A stretch of 64,000 nt of DNA from Acuticoccus sediminis (GCF_003258595.1 NZ_QHHQ01000005.1:310001-374000), one strand, 5' to 3'; shown: positions 48,402 to 60,080, numbered from the stretch's first letter. The notes: generated by a model not told the origin, from the letters alone. Program-made: numbers and translations.

Positions 48402-48421
48402 GGCCCCGGAAAACCGGGGCC
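48402..48421 (-). terminator. Terminator of the leftward glutamine-amidotransferase gene
   Basis: GGCCCCGG (48402-48409) and CCGGGGCC (48414-48421) form a perfect 8-bp stem around a four-base loop. Leftward it is followed by TTTCCGTTT. It stands 65 bases past the gene's stop, back to back with the sucC terminator. Confidence 0.75.
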
Positions 48422-48485
48422 GGAGCGGTTGCGGCGATGAATGGGGCGGCCGGCCCGCGCGGGACGGCCAGCGCCTCGTGCGGCG

Positions 48486-49325
48486 TCAGGCGATGGCGCA
48501 GCGGCGCGGATTGGTCTCCGTTCCCGGAGGCGCATCGGACGCCTCGGTATCGCGGACCGTGGACTGGGTAGCCCTTGCCGAGCCGCTGGCGAGCCAGAGG
48601 TCGAGGAAGTTGTGGAGCCATGCGCGGACGGGACCGTCGTAGACGGCACGCCCGGCGAAGTGGTCGCCGCGCTGCCGGGCGCCGGGGAGCTTCATCCGCT
48701 CGGCCGCGCGCGTCGTCCAGCGGTGCATCATCGCGAGCGTGAGCTCGGGGTGGAACTGGATGCCGTAGGCGTTCCTGCCGACGCGGAAGGCCTGCTCCTC
48801 GTAGTGGTGGCCGGAGGCGAGGAGGTCGGTGCCGCGCGGGGTCTTGAAGCCCTCGCGATGCCACTGGTAGACCTTCCTCGGCCACTCCATCAGCGCCTCG
48901 CCGGAGGCCGTGGGCGTGATGTCGTAGTAGCCGATCTCCACCTGCCCTTCCGGGTGGGGGCCGACGGTGCCGCCGATCGTCTTGGCGAGCATCTGGCCGC
49001 CGAGGCAGATGCCCAGGAAGGGCGTCCCCTCGCGCAGCGGCACGTTGATGAAGTCGATCTCTTTCTTGACGAACGCGTCGGTGTCGTTGGCGCTCATCGG
49101 GCCGCCGAAGATGAGCACGCCGGCGTGCTCCTCGGTCGTCTCCGGAAGCTGGTCGCCCAGGGCCGGGCGGCGGATGTCGAGCTTGTATCCTCGGGCGACG
49201 AGCGCCTGGCCGACGCGTCCCGGCGTCGAGTGCGCCTGGTGCAGAACGGTGAGGATGGGGCGTTCGGCCGGCGGAGCGGCCATGGGTCGAGACTGGTCCG
49301 TGTCGTGCGAATGTTCAGACGCCAT
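48486..49325 (-). CDS. Class I glutamine-amidotransferase-like protein
   Basis: The 279-residue protein resembles the GMP-synthase-like GATase1 group: [13 protein letters not shown] (oxyanion region), the nucleophile elbow [17 protein letters not shown] (Cys about residue 107), and the His-Glu pair in [10 protein letters not shown] (about 187-196). These residues make a complete Cys-His-Glu triad. There is no synthetase domain, so it either supplies ammonia to a partner or acts as a gamma-glutamyl hydrolase. The last about 40 residues are unstructured-looking. It diverges from nothing nearby and is followed by a terminator. Confidence 0.88.
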   Translation of the reverse strand: MASEHSHDTDQSRPMAAPPAERPILTVLHQAHSTPGRVGQALVARGYKLDIRRPALGDQLPETTEEHAGVLIFGGPMSANDTDAFVKKEIDFINVPLREGTPFLGICLGGQMLAKTIGGTVGPHPEGQVEIGYYDITPTASGEALMEWPRKVYQWHREGFKTPRGTDLLASGHHYEEQAFRVGRNAYGIQFHPELTLAMMHRWTTRAAERMKLPGARQRGDHFAGRAVYDGPVRAWLHNFLDLWLASGSARATQSTVRDTEASDAPPGTETNPRRCAIA

Positions 49326-49357
49326 GGCTTGATGCTACCAGACCTATATTGCCGACG

Positions 49358-49837
49358 CTACTGGCCTTTTTGCTGCTTCTCCTCGATCTCCTTGCGCAAC
49401 GTCACCCGGTCACGCGAGGAGACTCCGATCAGCTCGGCCACACGCCAGACAATGTTATCTTCGAACTCGGAAACAACCCCGTCGGCGTACACCATTTCCC
49501 ACATCATCATCACAACCTGTCGCCGGCCTTCCTCGTCGAGCTCGCGCTTCAGGATCGAGGTGAAGCTGTAGAGGTCGACCGCCTCGTCGTCGCGGCGCGT
49601 GGCCTCCTCGATGAGGTCACTGGTCTCGGCCTCGGACAGCTCGTAGTGCGAGCGCAGCACCTCGCTGAGGCGCGTCTTCTCCTCGTCGGTGACGATGCCG
49701 TCGATGGCGATGATGTGGACGAGGATCGCCGCCACCGACAGGCGCGGGTCGGCGACGGAGAAGCCCTCTTCCGCTGTGTCGGCGTGCGTCAGGCGCCCGA
49801 GCCAATCCGCTAACGATTGAAGCATGATGGTCCCCAT
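49358..49837 (-). CDS. TerB-family protein
   Basis: The 159-residue, all-helical protein belongs to the TerB/DjlA-N-like family. AAILVHIIAIDGIVTDEEKTRL and MMMWEMVYADGVVSEFEDNIVWRVAELIGV are its two characteristic helical repeats, each with a D/E-rich metal-binding loop (DGIVTDEE, DGVVSEFE). TerB proteins are named for tellurite resistance but mostly serve as general scaffold proteins. The start may be the ATG at 49825 instead. It lies 32 bases upstream of the amidotransferase gene and could share a transcript with it. Confidence 0.88.
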   Translation of the reverse strand: MGTIMLQSLADWLGRLTHADTAEEGFSVADPRLSVAAILVHIIAIDGIVTDEEKTRLSEVLRSHYELSEAETSDLIEEATRRDDEAVDLYSFTSILKRELDEEGRRQVVMMMWEMVYADGVVSEFEDNIVWRVAELIGVSSRDRVTLRKEIEEKQQKGQ

Positions 49838-50044
49838 CCTCTTGGTCGGTGGGAAGATGCCCGTCCTGTCGTGGCACCTTCCTGGAACGAAAATCTATAA
49901 CGCACGTGGCTATCAAATGTTCGTTGGATTCGCGCGAGGCAACAGCGGCGCGAAAGAGCGTTGCCTATGTCGAGTGGCGCGCGGCCGCCCGAACAACGAA
50001 GAACGGGAGAAAGGCGGCTGGCGGCAACCTCAGAGGAGAGATCC

Positions 50045-50557
50045 ATGATGCGTTATGCCCTGGCTGCCCTCGCAGCCTTCCTGACGGTCCCCGCCTTCGC
50101 GGGCGAGCAGTACGTCAACGCGACCGGGTTCGCGAATTCGGGCTACGACGTCGTCGCCTACTTCGACCTGAAACAGGCCCCCGTAGGGTCCCCGCAGCCG
50201 GCCGCAGTGCCGGGGTCGAAGGCCTTCACCGCCGAGTACAACGGCTCCACCTTTGCCTTCGCGAACGCAGACAACCTCGCAAGGTTCCAGGAGGATCCGG
50301 CGAAGTACGCGCCGCAGTACGACGGCCACTGCGCCTACGGCGTCGCCCAGGGCGGCAAGGTGCCCGGCAATCCCGACCTGTGGCGGATCGTCGACGGGAA
50401 GCTCTACCTGAACATCACCCCCAACGTCGTCACCTTCTGGGAGGAGGACATCGGCGGCAACCTCGAGAAGTCCGAGCACAACTGGCCCGGCATCGAGGCG
50501 CAGCCCGCGTCGGAGATGGCGATCCCGAAGTTCAGCCCGGCCGCGCCGAAGAGCTGA
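50045..50557 (+). CDS. Exported YHS-domain protein
   Basis: From the ATG at 50045 the product has 170 residues with a signal peptide (MMRYALAALAAFLTVPAFA). The mature part is a YHS-domain relative of a kind common in alphaproteobacteria: GYDVVAYFDLKQAPVGSP, FAFANADNLARFQEDPAKYAPQYDGHCAYGVA and LWRIVDGKLYLNITPNV. YHS domains often bind metal or copper; GHCAYG may supply ligands. Its role is uncertain. GAGGAGA precedes the ATG. An upstream in-frame start at 49961 would bury the signal peptide. Confidence 0.87.
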   Translation: MMRYALAALAAFLTVPAFAGEQYVNATGFANSGYDVVAYFDLKQAPVGSPQPAAVPGSKAFTAEYNGSTFAFANADNLARFQEDPAKYAPQYDGHCAYGVAQGGKVPGNPDLWRIVDGKLYLNITPNVVTFWEEDIGGNLEKSEHNWPGIEAQPASEMAIPKFSPAAPKS

Positions 50558-50632
50558 CCGCCCCGCCGCCCGGCCGGTCCGCCGGTCGGGCCTCGCGGCA
50601 CGCTTCCGGGGCGCCTCCCCTGCGCGCCCGCC

Positions 50633-51340
50633 TCAGTGGACGCGGGCGGGGGCGAAGGCGTCGAACGGCTCCAGGCCGGCGTCCGTGAGGGCGCCCGCCA
50701 GGGCCGCGATGCGCTCCGGGCTGCGGGAGAGGAGCGTCGCGCGGTCCGGCTCGTCGGTGATCGGGTCCCGCGCGACCACGCCGAGGCCCAGCCAGTCCGG
50801 CACCGCGCGGCGCCAGCGCTCGACGATGTCGGGCCCGTAGAGGCGCCAGTGGCCGTACTTGTCCTCCCGCGCGTAGCCGTACTCCTTGGTGCGCGCGACG
50901 CGCAGGAGATCGGGCACGGAGAGGAAGACCACGCCCTCGTCCGCCGTGATGCGGCCGAGCTCGCCGAGCGCGGCCATGTCGTCCTCCACATGCTCCAGCA
51001 CATGGTTGGCGATGACGAGGTCGTAGCTCGCGGCCGGCCTCGCGATGTCGGCCATGTCGAGGTGGTTCGGACCGTTGAATTCCGAGATCTCAAAGTGGGC
51101 GAACGGCTCGCGCGGGGCGCAGGTGTCCGGGCTGAACTGAAGGACCCGCGACCCGGCCAGCACCGGGACGATGGCGTCGAACACGGTGCGGAAGGCGCGG
51201 TGCCGCTCCAGGGCGCCGCAGCCGGCGCACCGCGGCATCGTGCCGTTCGGCGACAGCCGCCCGTTCGGTCCCAGCGTTAACGACGTACCCAGACAGATCG
51301 GGCAAGCAGTCGGAACCGGGCTCGAAGCTTTTGACGCCAT
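50633..51340 (-). CDS. SAM-dependent methyltransferase with N-terminal zinc ribbon
   Basis: The 235-residue product has a CPIC...CAGC zinc-binding pair (about residues 13-43), then ERHRAFRTV, then a class I methyltransferase fold. The SAM loop is VLQFSPDTC, a weak form, and the post-motif is YDLVIANHVLEHVEDDMAALGELGRI, which is very typical. The conserved ECGRxRH-like segment suggests modification of a polysaccharide or small molecule rather than DNA, but the substrate is open. It is divergent from the CoxG-like gene with 51 bases between. Confidence 0.83.
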   Translation of the reverse strand: MASKASSPVPTACPICLGTSLTLGPNGRLSPNGTMPRCAGCGALERHRAFRTVFDAIVPVLAGSRVLQFSPDTCAPREPFAHFEISEFNGPNHLDMADIARPAASYDLVIANHVLEHVEDDMAALGELGRITADEGVVFLSVPDLLRVARTKEYGYAREDKYGHWRLYGPDIVERWRRAVPDWLGLGVVARDPITDEPDRATLLSRSPERIAALAGALTDAGLEPFDAFAPARVH

Positions 51341-51391
51341 TGGGGCCGTCCTTTATTGATTGCGCACGACGATGCCGGGTGGAGCGCACGC

Positions 51392-52186
51392 GTGGAATTT
51401 TCGGGTGAAAGGGTCATCGGTGCCAGTCAGTGGCGCGTCTACGATGCACTCCACGATCCGGTCGTTCTGCGCCAGGCGATCCCCGGGATCCAGACCCTCA
51501 ATAAAGTCGACAGCAACACCTTCGACCTTTCCGCGACCTTGAAGGTCGGCCCCTTCCGGCCGACCCTCAGTGGAGTTGTGCAGCTTTATAACCAGGATCC
51601 GCCGTCGGGCTACTCCCTGCGCGGCCAGGCCGACAGCGCCAACGGCACCGCGGCCGGCAGCGCCCACGTCGCGCTCGCCGCGATCGACGAGGACGCCACC
51701 AACCTCGCCTATCACGTGACCCTCGAGCTCGAGGGTCCGCTCGCCAGCGTCGAGGTGCTGCGCCTCGAGACCACGGCACGCACGCTGACGGCGGAGTTCT
51801 TCTCCCGACTGCAGACCCTGCTCGACGGCGACACGGTCGACGAGCCGAAGACACCGGAGGTCGAGCCCGTGGCCGAGCCGGAGCGCATCCCCTCCAGACC
51901 CGTCGCCTACGAGGTGAAGACGCTGGAGCCGACCACCGCCGCCACCGACGCCACCGGCGGCTTCGTCGACGCGGCTCCCACGCAGGACGAGGCGGAGGTC
52001 GCGGAGCCGACCGCCAGCCACACCGCGACACCGGGCGCGCGGCGCCTCGAGACGGACGTATACTCCGTCCCCGCGCGCCGCCCGCGCCTGCAGGAGCCGA
52101 GCGAGTCGCAGGGCGGGATCGGGCGCTGGATCGGCGTCGCCATCGGCCTGCTGCTCATCGCCGCCCTCCTCAACAACAATTTCTGA
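51392..52186 (+). CDS. CoxG-like SRPBCC protein with a C-terminal membrane anchor
   Basis: The 264-residue product (GTG start at 51392) begins with EFSGERVIGASQWRVYDALHDPVVLRQAIPG, the hallmark of CoxG/carbon-monoxide-dehydrogenase subunit G proteins (SRPBCC fold, about residues 1-150). Then follows a long flexible Glu/Pro/Thr-rich linker and a C-terminal membrane helix (WIGVAIGLLLIAALL). CoxG attaches molybdenum-type dehydrogenases to the membrane in carboxydotrophs. No coxLMS genes are present here, so it may serve another enzyme. A start at 51356 is also in frame but has a worse fit. Confidence 0.87.
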   Translation: MEFSGERVIGASQWRVYDALHDPVVLRQAIPGIQTLNKVDSNTFDLSATLKVGPFRPTLSGVVQLYNQDPPSGYSLRGQADSANGTAAGSAHVALAAIDEDATNLAYHVTLELEGPLASVEVLRLETTARTLTAEFFSRLQTLLDGDTVDEPKTPEVEPVAEPERIPSRPVAYEVKTLEPTTAATDATGGFVDAAPTQDEAEVAEPTASHTATPGARRLETDVYSVPARRPRLQEPSESQGGIGRWIGVAIGLLLIAALLNNNF

Positions 52187-52301
52187 GGCGTAAGCCCAGC
52201 GTTTCCGCCGCGTCCCCGGCCATCATGCCGCCGCGACAGCGCGCCGACGCAACCCTGTCCCCCGGTCCGCCGTTTCCCCTGCAACATCAGGAGACACGGA
52301 T

Positions 52302-52793
52302 ATGACCGACGCACAGACCCTGAAGGACAAGTTCTGGGAGACGCTGGACCACAGCCGCTTCGTCATGCTCGGCCTCAACGGCGTCGACGAGACGCACAGC
52401 CAGCCGATGACGGCGCAGTTCGACGACGACCTGCCGAACCGCATCTACTTCTACACCAACCGGCAGAACCGCCTCGTCCAGTCGCTGTCGGCGACGCATG
52501 CGGGCGTGATCAACTTCTCGGCCAAGGGGCACGACCTCTTCGCCTGCATCCACGGCACGCTCAGCATCGATAACGACCCGGCGGTGATCGACAGGTTCTG
52601 GTCGCCCGCGGTGGGGGCGTGGTTCGACAAGGGCCGCGAGGATCCCGACCTCACGCTGCTGCGCTTCGACCTCGGCCCGGCGCAGATCTGGAAGGCAGGC
52701 ACCGGCGAGTTCCTGCACTACATGACCGCCGCGCTGCTCGGCCGCAACGTGCAGGACGCGGCGAAGAGCGACGTGGTCGAGACCACCTTCTGA
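52302..52793 (+). CDS. Pyridoxamine-phosphate-oxidase-like flavin protein (general stress protein 26 type)
   Basis: The 163-residue protein has the split-barrel flavin-binding fold of the PNPOx group. FWETLDHSRFVMLGLNG at the start, MTAQFDDDLPNRIYFYTNRQNRLVQSL in the middle and TLLRFDLGPAQIWKAGTGEFLHY at the end match general stress protein 26 relatives. These bind FMN, FAD or F420 and are linked to stress protection. It lacks the PNPOx substrate residues, as far as I can see. Start at 52302 follows CAGGAGA. It is convergent with the cupin gene. Confidence 0.87.
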   Translation: MTDAQTLKDKFWETLDHSRFVMLGLNGVDETHSQPMTAQFDDDLPNRIYFYTNRQNRLVQSLSATHAGVINFSAKGHDLFACIHGTLSIDNDPAVIDRFWSPAVGAWFDKGREDPDLTLLRFDLGPAQIWKAGTGEFLHYMTAALLGRNVQDAAKSDVVETTF

Positions 52794-52879
52794 TCCCCGG
52801 CGACGACGCCGCGGGCGGCGCAGCCGCCGCCGCGCCATGCCGCAACTAACGCCCGGAGCCGCCCTGCGGCGCCGGGCGT

Positions 52880-52983
52880 CTTGCGTCATTGGGGCGACGT
52901 CCGGTCCGCCCTGCGTAACGCGGGACGCGTTGCGGTCCGGCTTGCGTGACGCGGGCCGCGCATCTTGCGTGATTTGGGCCGCG
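52880..52983. repeat. Four copies of a 20-bp motif
   Basis: A motif of the form CYTGCGTNAYNYGGGNCGCG occurs at 52880, 52910, 52941 and 52964. The first two steps are 30 and 31 bases, the last is 23. It lies between two convergent genes, so a promoter role for those is unlikely. Confidence 0.65.
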
Positions 52984-53005
52984 ATGCGGCTCGTGGCACC
53001 GGCCG

Positions 53006-53401
53006 TCAGACGAGCTCGGTCTCGAAGTCGGCGGGCAGGACCACCTCCAGCACCTCGCAGTCGTCCGAGTAGTCCACCAGGCGGTGGCGGATCTTCGGCG
53101 GCTGCATCCAGGCGGAGCCCGCCACCATCTTGACCGGCTCGTGGCCCTCCATCTCCGCGACGACCCAGCCCTTCAGCACGTAGACCATCTGGAATTCGAC
53201 GTCGTGGGTGTGCCAGACGCGCACCTCGTCCGTGCAGGGCGGGTGGAAGCGGATGACGTGCGCGGTCGCCCGTCCGGCCGATCCCCGCGCCATGCCGAGG
53301 TCGCGGTAGGATGCGTACGGGCGCAGCCCTTCCTTGAAGGCGGTGTCGGCGAGGTGGGTGTGGACGAAAGTCTGGTCGCTGGGGGCGTCGGTGACGGCCA
53401 T
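53006..53401 (-). CDS. Cupin-domain protein
   Basis: The 131-residue single-domain cupin has the first metal motif in VWHTHDVEFQMVYVLKGWV (HxHxxEFxxVYVLKG) and the second around PPKIRHRLVDYSDDCEVLEV, which together bind a divalent metal. Function among cupins ranges widely (dioxygenase, isomerase, binding protein), so no reaction is assigned. I start it at 53401 (MAVTDAPS), since GGGAGGATC precedes it; further upstream starts would run into the acnA terminator area. It is convergent with the flavin-protein gene. Confidence 0.86.
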   Translation of the reverse strand: MAVTDAPSDQTFVHTHLADTAFKEGLRPYASYRDLGMARGSAGRATAHVIRFHPPCTDEVRVWHTHDVEFQMVYVLKGWVVAEMEGHEPVKMVAGSAWMQPPKIRHRLVDYSDDCEVLEVVLPADFETELV

Positions 53402-53480
53402 GAGTGATCCTCCCGTTATCTGTTCTGGGAGGATCATTAGACACCACCGGCGCACCGGCGGACATACGAGCGGACAGACA

Positions 53481-53503
53481 AAAGGGGCCCTGAGGCCCCT
53501 TTT
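53481..53503 (-). terminator. Terminator of acnA
   Basis: AAAGGGGCC (53481-53489) and GGCCCCTTT (53494-53502) form a 9-bp stem around a CTGA loop, with T-tracts at both ends. It lies 69 bases after the leftward acnA gene and could also stop rightward reading. Confidence 0.85.
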
Positions 53504-53571
53504 CGCCGCCCCGGGGGAGCGGCATTCGCGCTGTGAGGCGGAGCGGCCGAGGGCCGCCCCTTCCGCGAGGC

Positions 53572-56343
<2,772 letters not shown>

Positions 56344-56444
56344 GGCGGCCCCCTTCATTGGAACGATTTGCAACTTGCCGCTACAAACGCCCAATCGACG
56401 CCATGATCAAGCGGCAGCGGCCCACTCGATACAATTAGCGCGCC

Positions 56445-57140
56445 ATGCTGTCTCTAGAAGTTGACGGACTCGACGTCGAACGGGGCGGTCGGCGGGTTCT
56501 CAAGGACATAAGCCTCCGCGTCGCCGGATGCCAGGCGATGGCGGTGGTCGGCGCGAACGGCGCCGGCAAGTCGACCCTGCTGCGCACCGTCGCCGGGCTG
56601 ATTCGCCCGCGTTCCGGCACCATCCGGCTGTCCGGCGTCGACGGCCCGCCGTTCCGGGCGATGCATCTCGTCGCACACCAGAATGCGATCAAGCTGCCGC
56701 TAACCGCCGACCAGAACGTGCGATTCTGGATCCGCACGCTCGACGCCCCGGACATCGGCGACTGGTCCGGCAACGCGGCCGAAGCCGCCGGTGCTGTGGA
56801 TATCGATGCCTCGATAGAGAGCGCGCTCGACCGCGTCGGTCTGCTGACGCTGATCGACACGCCCGCGCAGCTCTTCAGCCAGGGGCAACGGCGCCGCCTG
56901 GCGCTCGCGCGGCTCGTGGCGGTGCGCCGGCCGGTCTGGCTGCTCGACGAGCCGACCGCCGGGCTCGACGCCGCATCGCGCGCGGCGTTTGCCGCGCTGA
57001 TGGCCGAGCACGTCGCCGGCGGCGGCATGATCCTCGCCGCGACGCACGAGCCGCTCGGTATCGACACCGTGACACTCGACCTCACCTCGGCCGCCGCGCC
57101 GTCCGAAGACGCCGCCCCGGCCGTGGCGGAGGCGGAATGA
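56445..57140 (+). CDS. ccmA: Haem exporter ATPase CcmA
   Basis: The 231-residue ATPase of the CcmAB complex releases holo-CcmE during cytochrome c maturation. Walker A is GANGAGKST (about residues 35-43), the signature is FSQGQRRRLALARL (about 144), typical for CcmA, and Walker B is VWLLDEPTAGLD (about 163). It is the first gene of the ccmABCDG run. It overlaps ccmB by ATGA. The C terminus has an extra Ala/Glu-rich tail of about 20 residues. Confidence 0.95.
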   Translation: MLSLEVDGLDVERGGRRVLKDISLRVAGCQAMAVVGANGAGKSTLLRTVAGLIRPRSGTIRLSGVDGPPFRAMHLVAHQNAIKLPLTADQNVRFWIRTLDAPDIGDWSGNAAEAAGAVDIDASIESALDRVGLLTLIDTPAQLFSQGQRRRLALARLVAVRRPVWLLDEPTAGLDAASRAAFAALMAEHVAGGGMILAATHEPLGIDTVTLDLTSAAAPSEDAAPAVAEAE

Positions 57141-57796
57141 GGCTGCTCGCGCTCTACATGCGCGACGTGCGCCTCGCGTGGAGCGCGGGCGGCGGCGGCG
57201 GCGTCGGGGTCATCTTCTATCTGGCGGTGACGGCGGTCGCGCCGTTCGCGCTGGGGCCGGACCTTCCTCTGCTGGCGCGCATCGGCCCGGCGCTCCTGTG
57301 GATCGCGATGCTGCTGGCGCTGCTCCTGGGCCTCGAGCGGCTGTTCCAGGCCGACCACGAGGACGGGACGCTCGACCAGCTCCGCCTCGCCGACACGCCG
57401 CTCGTCCTGGTGGTCCTCGCCAAGGCGGCGGCGCACTGGACGGCGGCCGCCCTCCCCCTCATCGCCGCGACGCCGCTCGCGGGCATCCTCCTCAACCTTC
57501 CTCCGGGCCTGCTGGCTGTGACGCTCGCGAGCCTCGTCCTCGGCACGCCGGCGCTGGCGCTGATCGGAGCCGTCGGCGCGGCGCTCGCCGTGACGCTGCG
57601 GCGCGCCGGGGTGCTGATCGCCGTGCTGGTGCTGCCGCTGTCGATCCCGGTGGTGATCTTCGGCGTCGGCGCCGTGGAGGCCGCGGCGGCGGGCCGGGCC
57701 GTGGGCCCGCCCTTCGCGCTCCTCGGCGCGACGACGCTCCTCTTCGCGGTGCTCGGCCCCATCGCCGCGGCGGCGGCGCTGCGCGAGGCCGACTGA
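57137..57796 (+). CDS. ccmB: Haem exporter membrane protein CcmB
   Basis: The 219-residue membrane protein has six hydrophobic stretches, beginning MRLLALYMRDVRLAW. The segments LFQADHEDGTLDQLRL (the conserved cytoplasmic loop) and LVLGTPALALIGAVGAAL are typical. It partners with CcmA; its start overlaps the ccmA stop. A gap of 132 bases separates it from ccmC. Confidence 0.95.
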   Translation: MRLLALYMRDVRLAWSAGGGGGVGVIFYLAVTAVAPFALGPDLPLLARIGPALLWIAMLLALLLGLERLFQADHEDGTLDQLRLADTPLVLVVLAKAAAHWTAAALPLIAATPLAGILLNLPPGLLAVTLASLVLGTPALALIGAVGAALAVTLRRAGVLIAVLVLPLSIPVVIFGVGAVEAAAAGRAVGPPFALLGATTLLFAVLGPIAAAAALREAD

Positions 57797-57928
57797 CCGC
57801 GCGCCGGCCCGGCCCGCCGCGGCGAAACGCGGTCGCGGCCGTCCGCGGCGGACTGGCGCATGCGATGCTTTCGGACGGACTTTGAAAGCCGAGTTGGACG
57901 AATTACGATCAGCGCCACAGGAGTGGTC

Positions 57929-58684
57929 ATGTCCGTCGTAAGTGAAGGGGCTGCGAAGCGGCCGTCGATCATCAACCCCGGCCGTTTCGCCGGGATCGCC
58001 GACCGCGCGGTGCCGATCCTCGGCGTGGCGACGGTGCTGGCGCTGGCCGTCGGCCTGTACCTAGCGCTCTGGGCCTCGCCGGAGGACTACCAGCAGGGCT
58101 CGACGGTGCGGATCATGTATATCCACGCGCCGTCCGCCTACATCTCGCTGATGGCCTACCTCGTGATGTGCTCCGCCTCGCTGGGCACCCTCGTGTGGCG
58201 CCACCCGCTGGCCGACGTCGCGGCGCGCTGCGCGGCGCCGATCGGCGCAGTCTTCACCGTCGCGACGCTGGCGACGGGCGCCATCTGGGGCAAGCCCATG
58301 TGGGGCGCCTGGTGGGTGTGGGACGCCCGCCTCACCTCGATGCTCATCCTCTTCTTCATGTACCTCGGCCTCATCGCCCTGGTGCGGGCGATCGACGAGC
58401 CGGTGCGCGCCGCGCGGATCACCGCCATCGCCACGCTGATCGGCTTCGTGAACATCCCGATCATCAAGTTCTCGGTCGACTGGTGGAACACGCTCCACCA
58501 GGGCGCCAGCGTCATCCGGCTCGACGGTCCGGCGATGCCGGCCTCGATGCTGACGCCGCTGCTGGTGATGGCGCTCGCCTTCACCCTCCTCTTCATGACG
58601 CTGCATCTCGCGGCGATGCGCACGGAGCTGATCCGCCGCCGCGCCCGCTCGCTGCGGCTTCGCACCGCCCGGAGTGCCGGTTGA
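57929..58684 (+). CDS. ccmC: Haem-handling membrane protein CcmC
   Basis: This 251-residue membrane protein loads haem on CcmE. The tryptophan-rich haem-binding segment is WGKPMWGAWWVWDARLTSML (about residues 116-135). Histidines in YIHAP (about 70) and in WWNTLHQGAS (about 190) are the expected haem ligands. CAGGAG is positioned for ATG 57929; a longer reading from 57860 is less likely. It overlaps ccmD by one base (TGATG). Confidence 0.97.
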   Translation: MSVVSEGAAKRPSIINPGRFAGIADRAVPILGVATVLALAVGLYLALWASPEDYQQGSTVRIMYIHAPSAYISLMAYLVMCSASLGTLVWRHPLADVAARCAAPIGAVFTVATLATGAIWGKPMWGAWWVWDARLTSMLILFFMYLGLIALVRAIDEPVRAARITAIATLIGFVNIPIIKFSVDWWNTLHQGASVIRLDGPAMPASMLTPLLVMALAFTLLFMTLHLAAMRTELIRRRARSLRLRTARSAG

Positions 58685-58839
58685 TGGGCCAGTACGCCCC
58701 GTACGTGATATCCGCCTACGCCATCGTCTTCAGCGCCATCCTCGGCCTCGTCCTGTGGGCGGTGCTGAGCCGGATCGCGGCGAAGCGCGACCTCGCGCGT
58801 GCCGAGCGCTCGGCCGAGAGGATCGGCCGTGCGCGCTAG
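58684..58839 (+). CDS. ccmD: Haem exporter small subunit CcmD
   Basis: The 51-residue product has one membrane helix (APYVISAYAIVFSAILGLVLW) and a basic cytoplasmic tail (SRIAAKRDLARAERSAER), the CcmD layout. It supports release of holo-CcmE from CcmABC. It begins on the last base of the ccmC stop and overlaps the next start by 11 bases. Its identity rests mostly on this position and shape. Confidence 0.9.
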   Translation: MGQYAPYVISAYAIVFSAILGLVLWAVLSRIAAKRDLARAERSAERIGRAR

Positions 58840-59395
58840 CCGCCTCCTCCTCGCCGTCCCCCTGCTGGTATTCGCCGGGCTCGCGGCCGTCTTCGCGCTG
58901 CGCGTCGGTGACGGGGAGGACCGCTCGGTCATCCCCTCGGCACTGATCGGCCGCGACGCGCCGGCGACGACGTTCGCCGCCCTACTCCCGGACGCGGCCG
59001 GCGTCGACCCGGCCACCTTCAAGGGCAAGGTGACGCTGGTGAACATCTTCGCGTCGTGGTGCGGGCCATGCCGGATCGAGCATCCGCTGCTGGTGGAGCT
59101 CGCCAGGACGCCGGGCCTGACGGTGGTCGGGATCGACTACAAGGACAAGCCGGAGGACGCGAAGCGCTTCCTCGCCGAGCTCGGCGATCCCTACGACGCG
59201 GTCGGCGTCGACCCGGACGGGCGCGGCGCCATCGAGTGGGGCCTCACCGGCGTTCCGGAAAGCTTCCTGATCGGCCCCGAGGGCCGGGTCCGCGCCAAGC
59301 ACGTGGGCCCGCTCACCGAGGAGGCGCTCTCCGGCTCCTTCGGCAACATGATGACACGCCTCATCAGCGAACACGGCGAGGCGGCGGGGTCGTGA
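58829..59395 (+). CDS. ccmG: Thiol:disulphide interchange protein CcmG/DsbE
   Basis: The 188-residue, membrane-anchored periplasmic thioredoxin keeps apocytochrome cysteines reduced. The N-terminal anchor is LLLAVPLLVFAGLAAVFAL, the active site is FASWCGPCRIEHP, and GVPESFLIGPEGRV supplies the cis-proline region. The GTG at 58829 overlaps ccmD and follows GAGAGGA. It overlaps the NUDIX gene by GTGA. ccmE, ccmF and ccmH are not in the window and must be located elsewhere. Confidence 0.95.
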   Translation: MRASRLLLAVPLLVFAGLAAVFALRVGDGEDRSVIPSALIGRDAPATTFAALLPDAAGVDPATFKGKVTLVNIFASWCGPCRIEHPLLVELARTPGLTVVGIDYKDKPEDAKRFLAELGDPYDAVGVDPDGRGAIEWGLTGVPESFLIGPEGRVRAKHVGPLTEEALSGSFGNMMTRLISEHGEAAGS

Positions 59396-59907
59396 CGCCG
59401 TCCTTCTCCCGCCGTGTTCCCGACGGGGACACGGTCGTCCGCGACGTGTGCGACACCTGCGGCTTCATCGCCTACCAGAACCCGAAGATCGTCGCCGGCG
59501 CCGTGGTGCGCTACGGCACGCGCATCCTCCTCTGCAAACGCAACATCGAGCCGGCGCGCGGGCGCTGGACGCTCCCCGCGGGGTACCTCGAGAATGGCGA
59601 GTCGCCCGTCGAGGGCGCGCTGCGGGAGGCCTTCGAGGAGGCGACCGCGCCGATCGTCATCGACTCGCTGCTGGCGATCTACACCATCCGCAGATTGTCG
59701 CAGGTCCAGCTCATCTACCGGGCGCACCTCGACGCGCCCGTCTTTGCCCCCGGGCCGGAGAGCCAGGCGGTCGCGCTCTTCGAGCCGGACGAAATTCCTT
59801 ATGAAGACATAGCTTTTCCGACCGTGCGGTGGGCGCTGGCCCACGAGCGCGAACCCGGCGGGCCGTTCGTGAACCCGGAAATCGTGGACCCGAAGGGCCC
59901 AGAATAA
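59392..59907 (+). CDS. NUDIX hydrolase
   Basis: The 171-residue product starts with a short CDTCGF zinc-ribbon-like motif (only two Cys), then the NUDIX fold. The box reads GYLENGESPVEGALREAFEE, followed by ATA where the normal box has a glycine, so it is slightly irregular at its end, while the metal-binding REAFEE core is intact. It hydrolyses some nucleoside-diphosphate derivative; the substrate is open. It overlaps ccmG (GTGA), so it is expressed with the ccm genes, but a role in cytochrome maturation is not implied. Confidence 0.9.
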   Translation: MTPSFSRRVPDGDTVVRDVCDTCGFIAYQNPKIVAGAVVRYGTRILLCKRNIEPARGRWTLPAGYLENGESPVEGALREAFEEATAPIVIDSLLAIYTIRRLSQVQLIYRAHLDAPVFAPGPESQAVALFEPDEIPYEDIAFPTVRWALAHEREPGGPFVNPEIVDPKGPE

Positions 59908-60080
59908 CCGCCAATCACGACTTTCCACCTCTTCTGTCACCTTGCGTTGATTGGAAAGGAGCGCCGCCGCAGTCTAAACATGGCGTGTTGGGCGTCTGGA
60001 TGACGCGGCGCCCCTGAATCAACGTCCGCCTCTGACGACCTCACGTTCGGTGTGCCCGGAACGGACCATGGAGCGATCGC

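Noticed and set aside
48240-48485. sucD directly after sucC
   Set aside because: The space holds two terminators and the end of an opposite gene; no CoA-binding motif of SucD is present in any frame.
52880-52983. Four repeats considered as a small CRISPR
   Set aside because: Spacing (10, 11 and 3 bases between motifs) is far too short for spacers.
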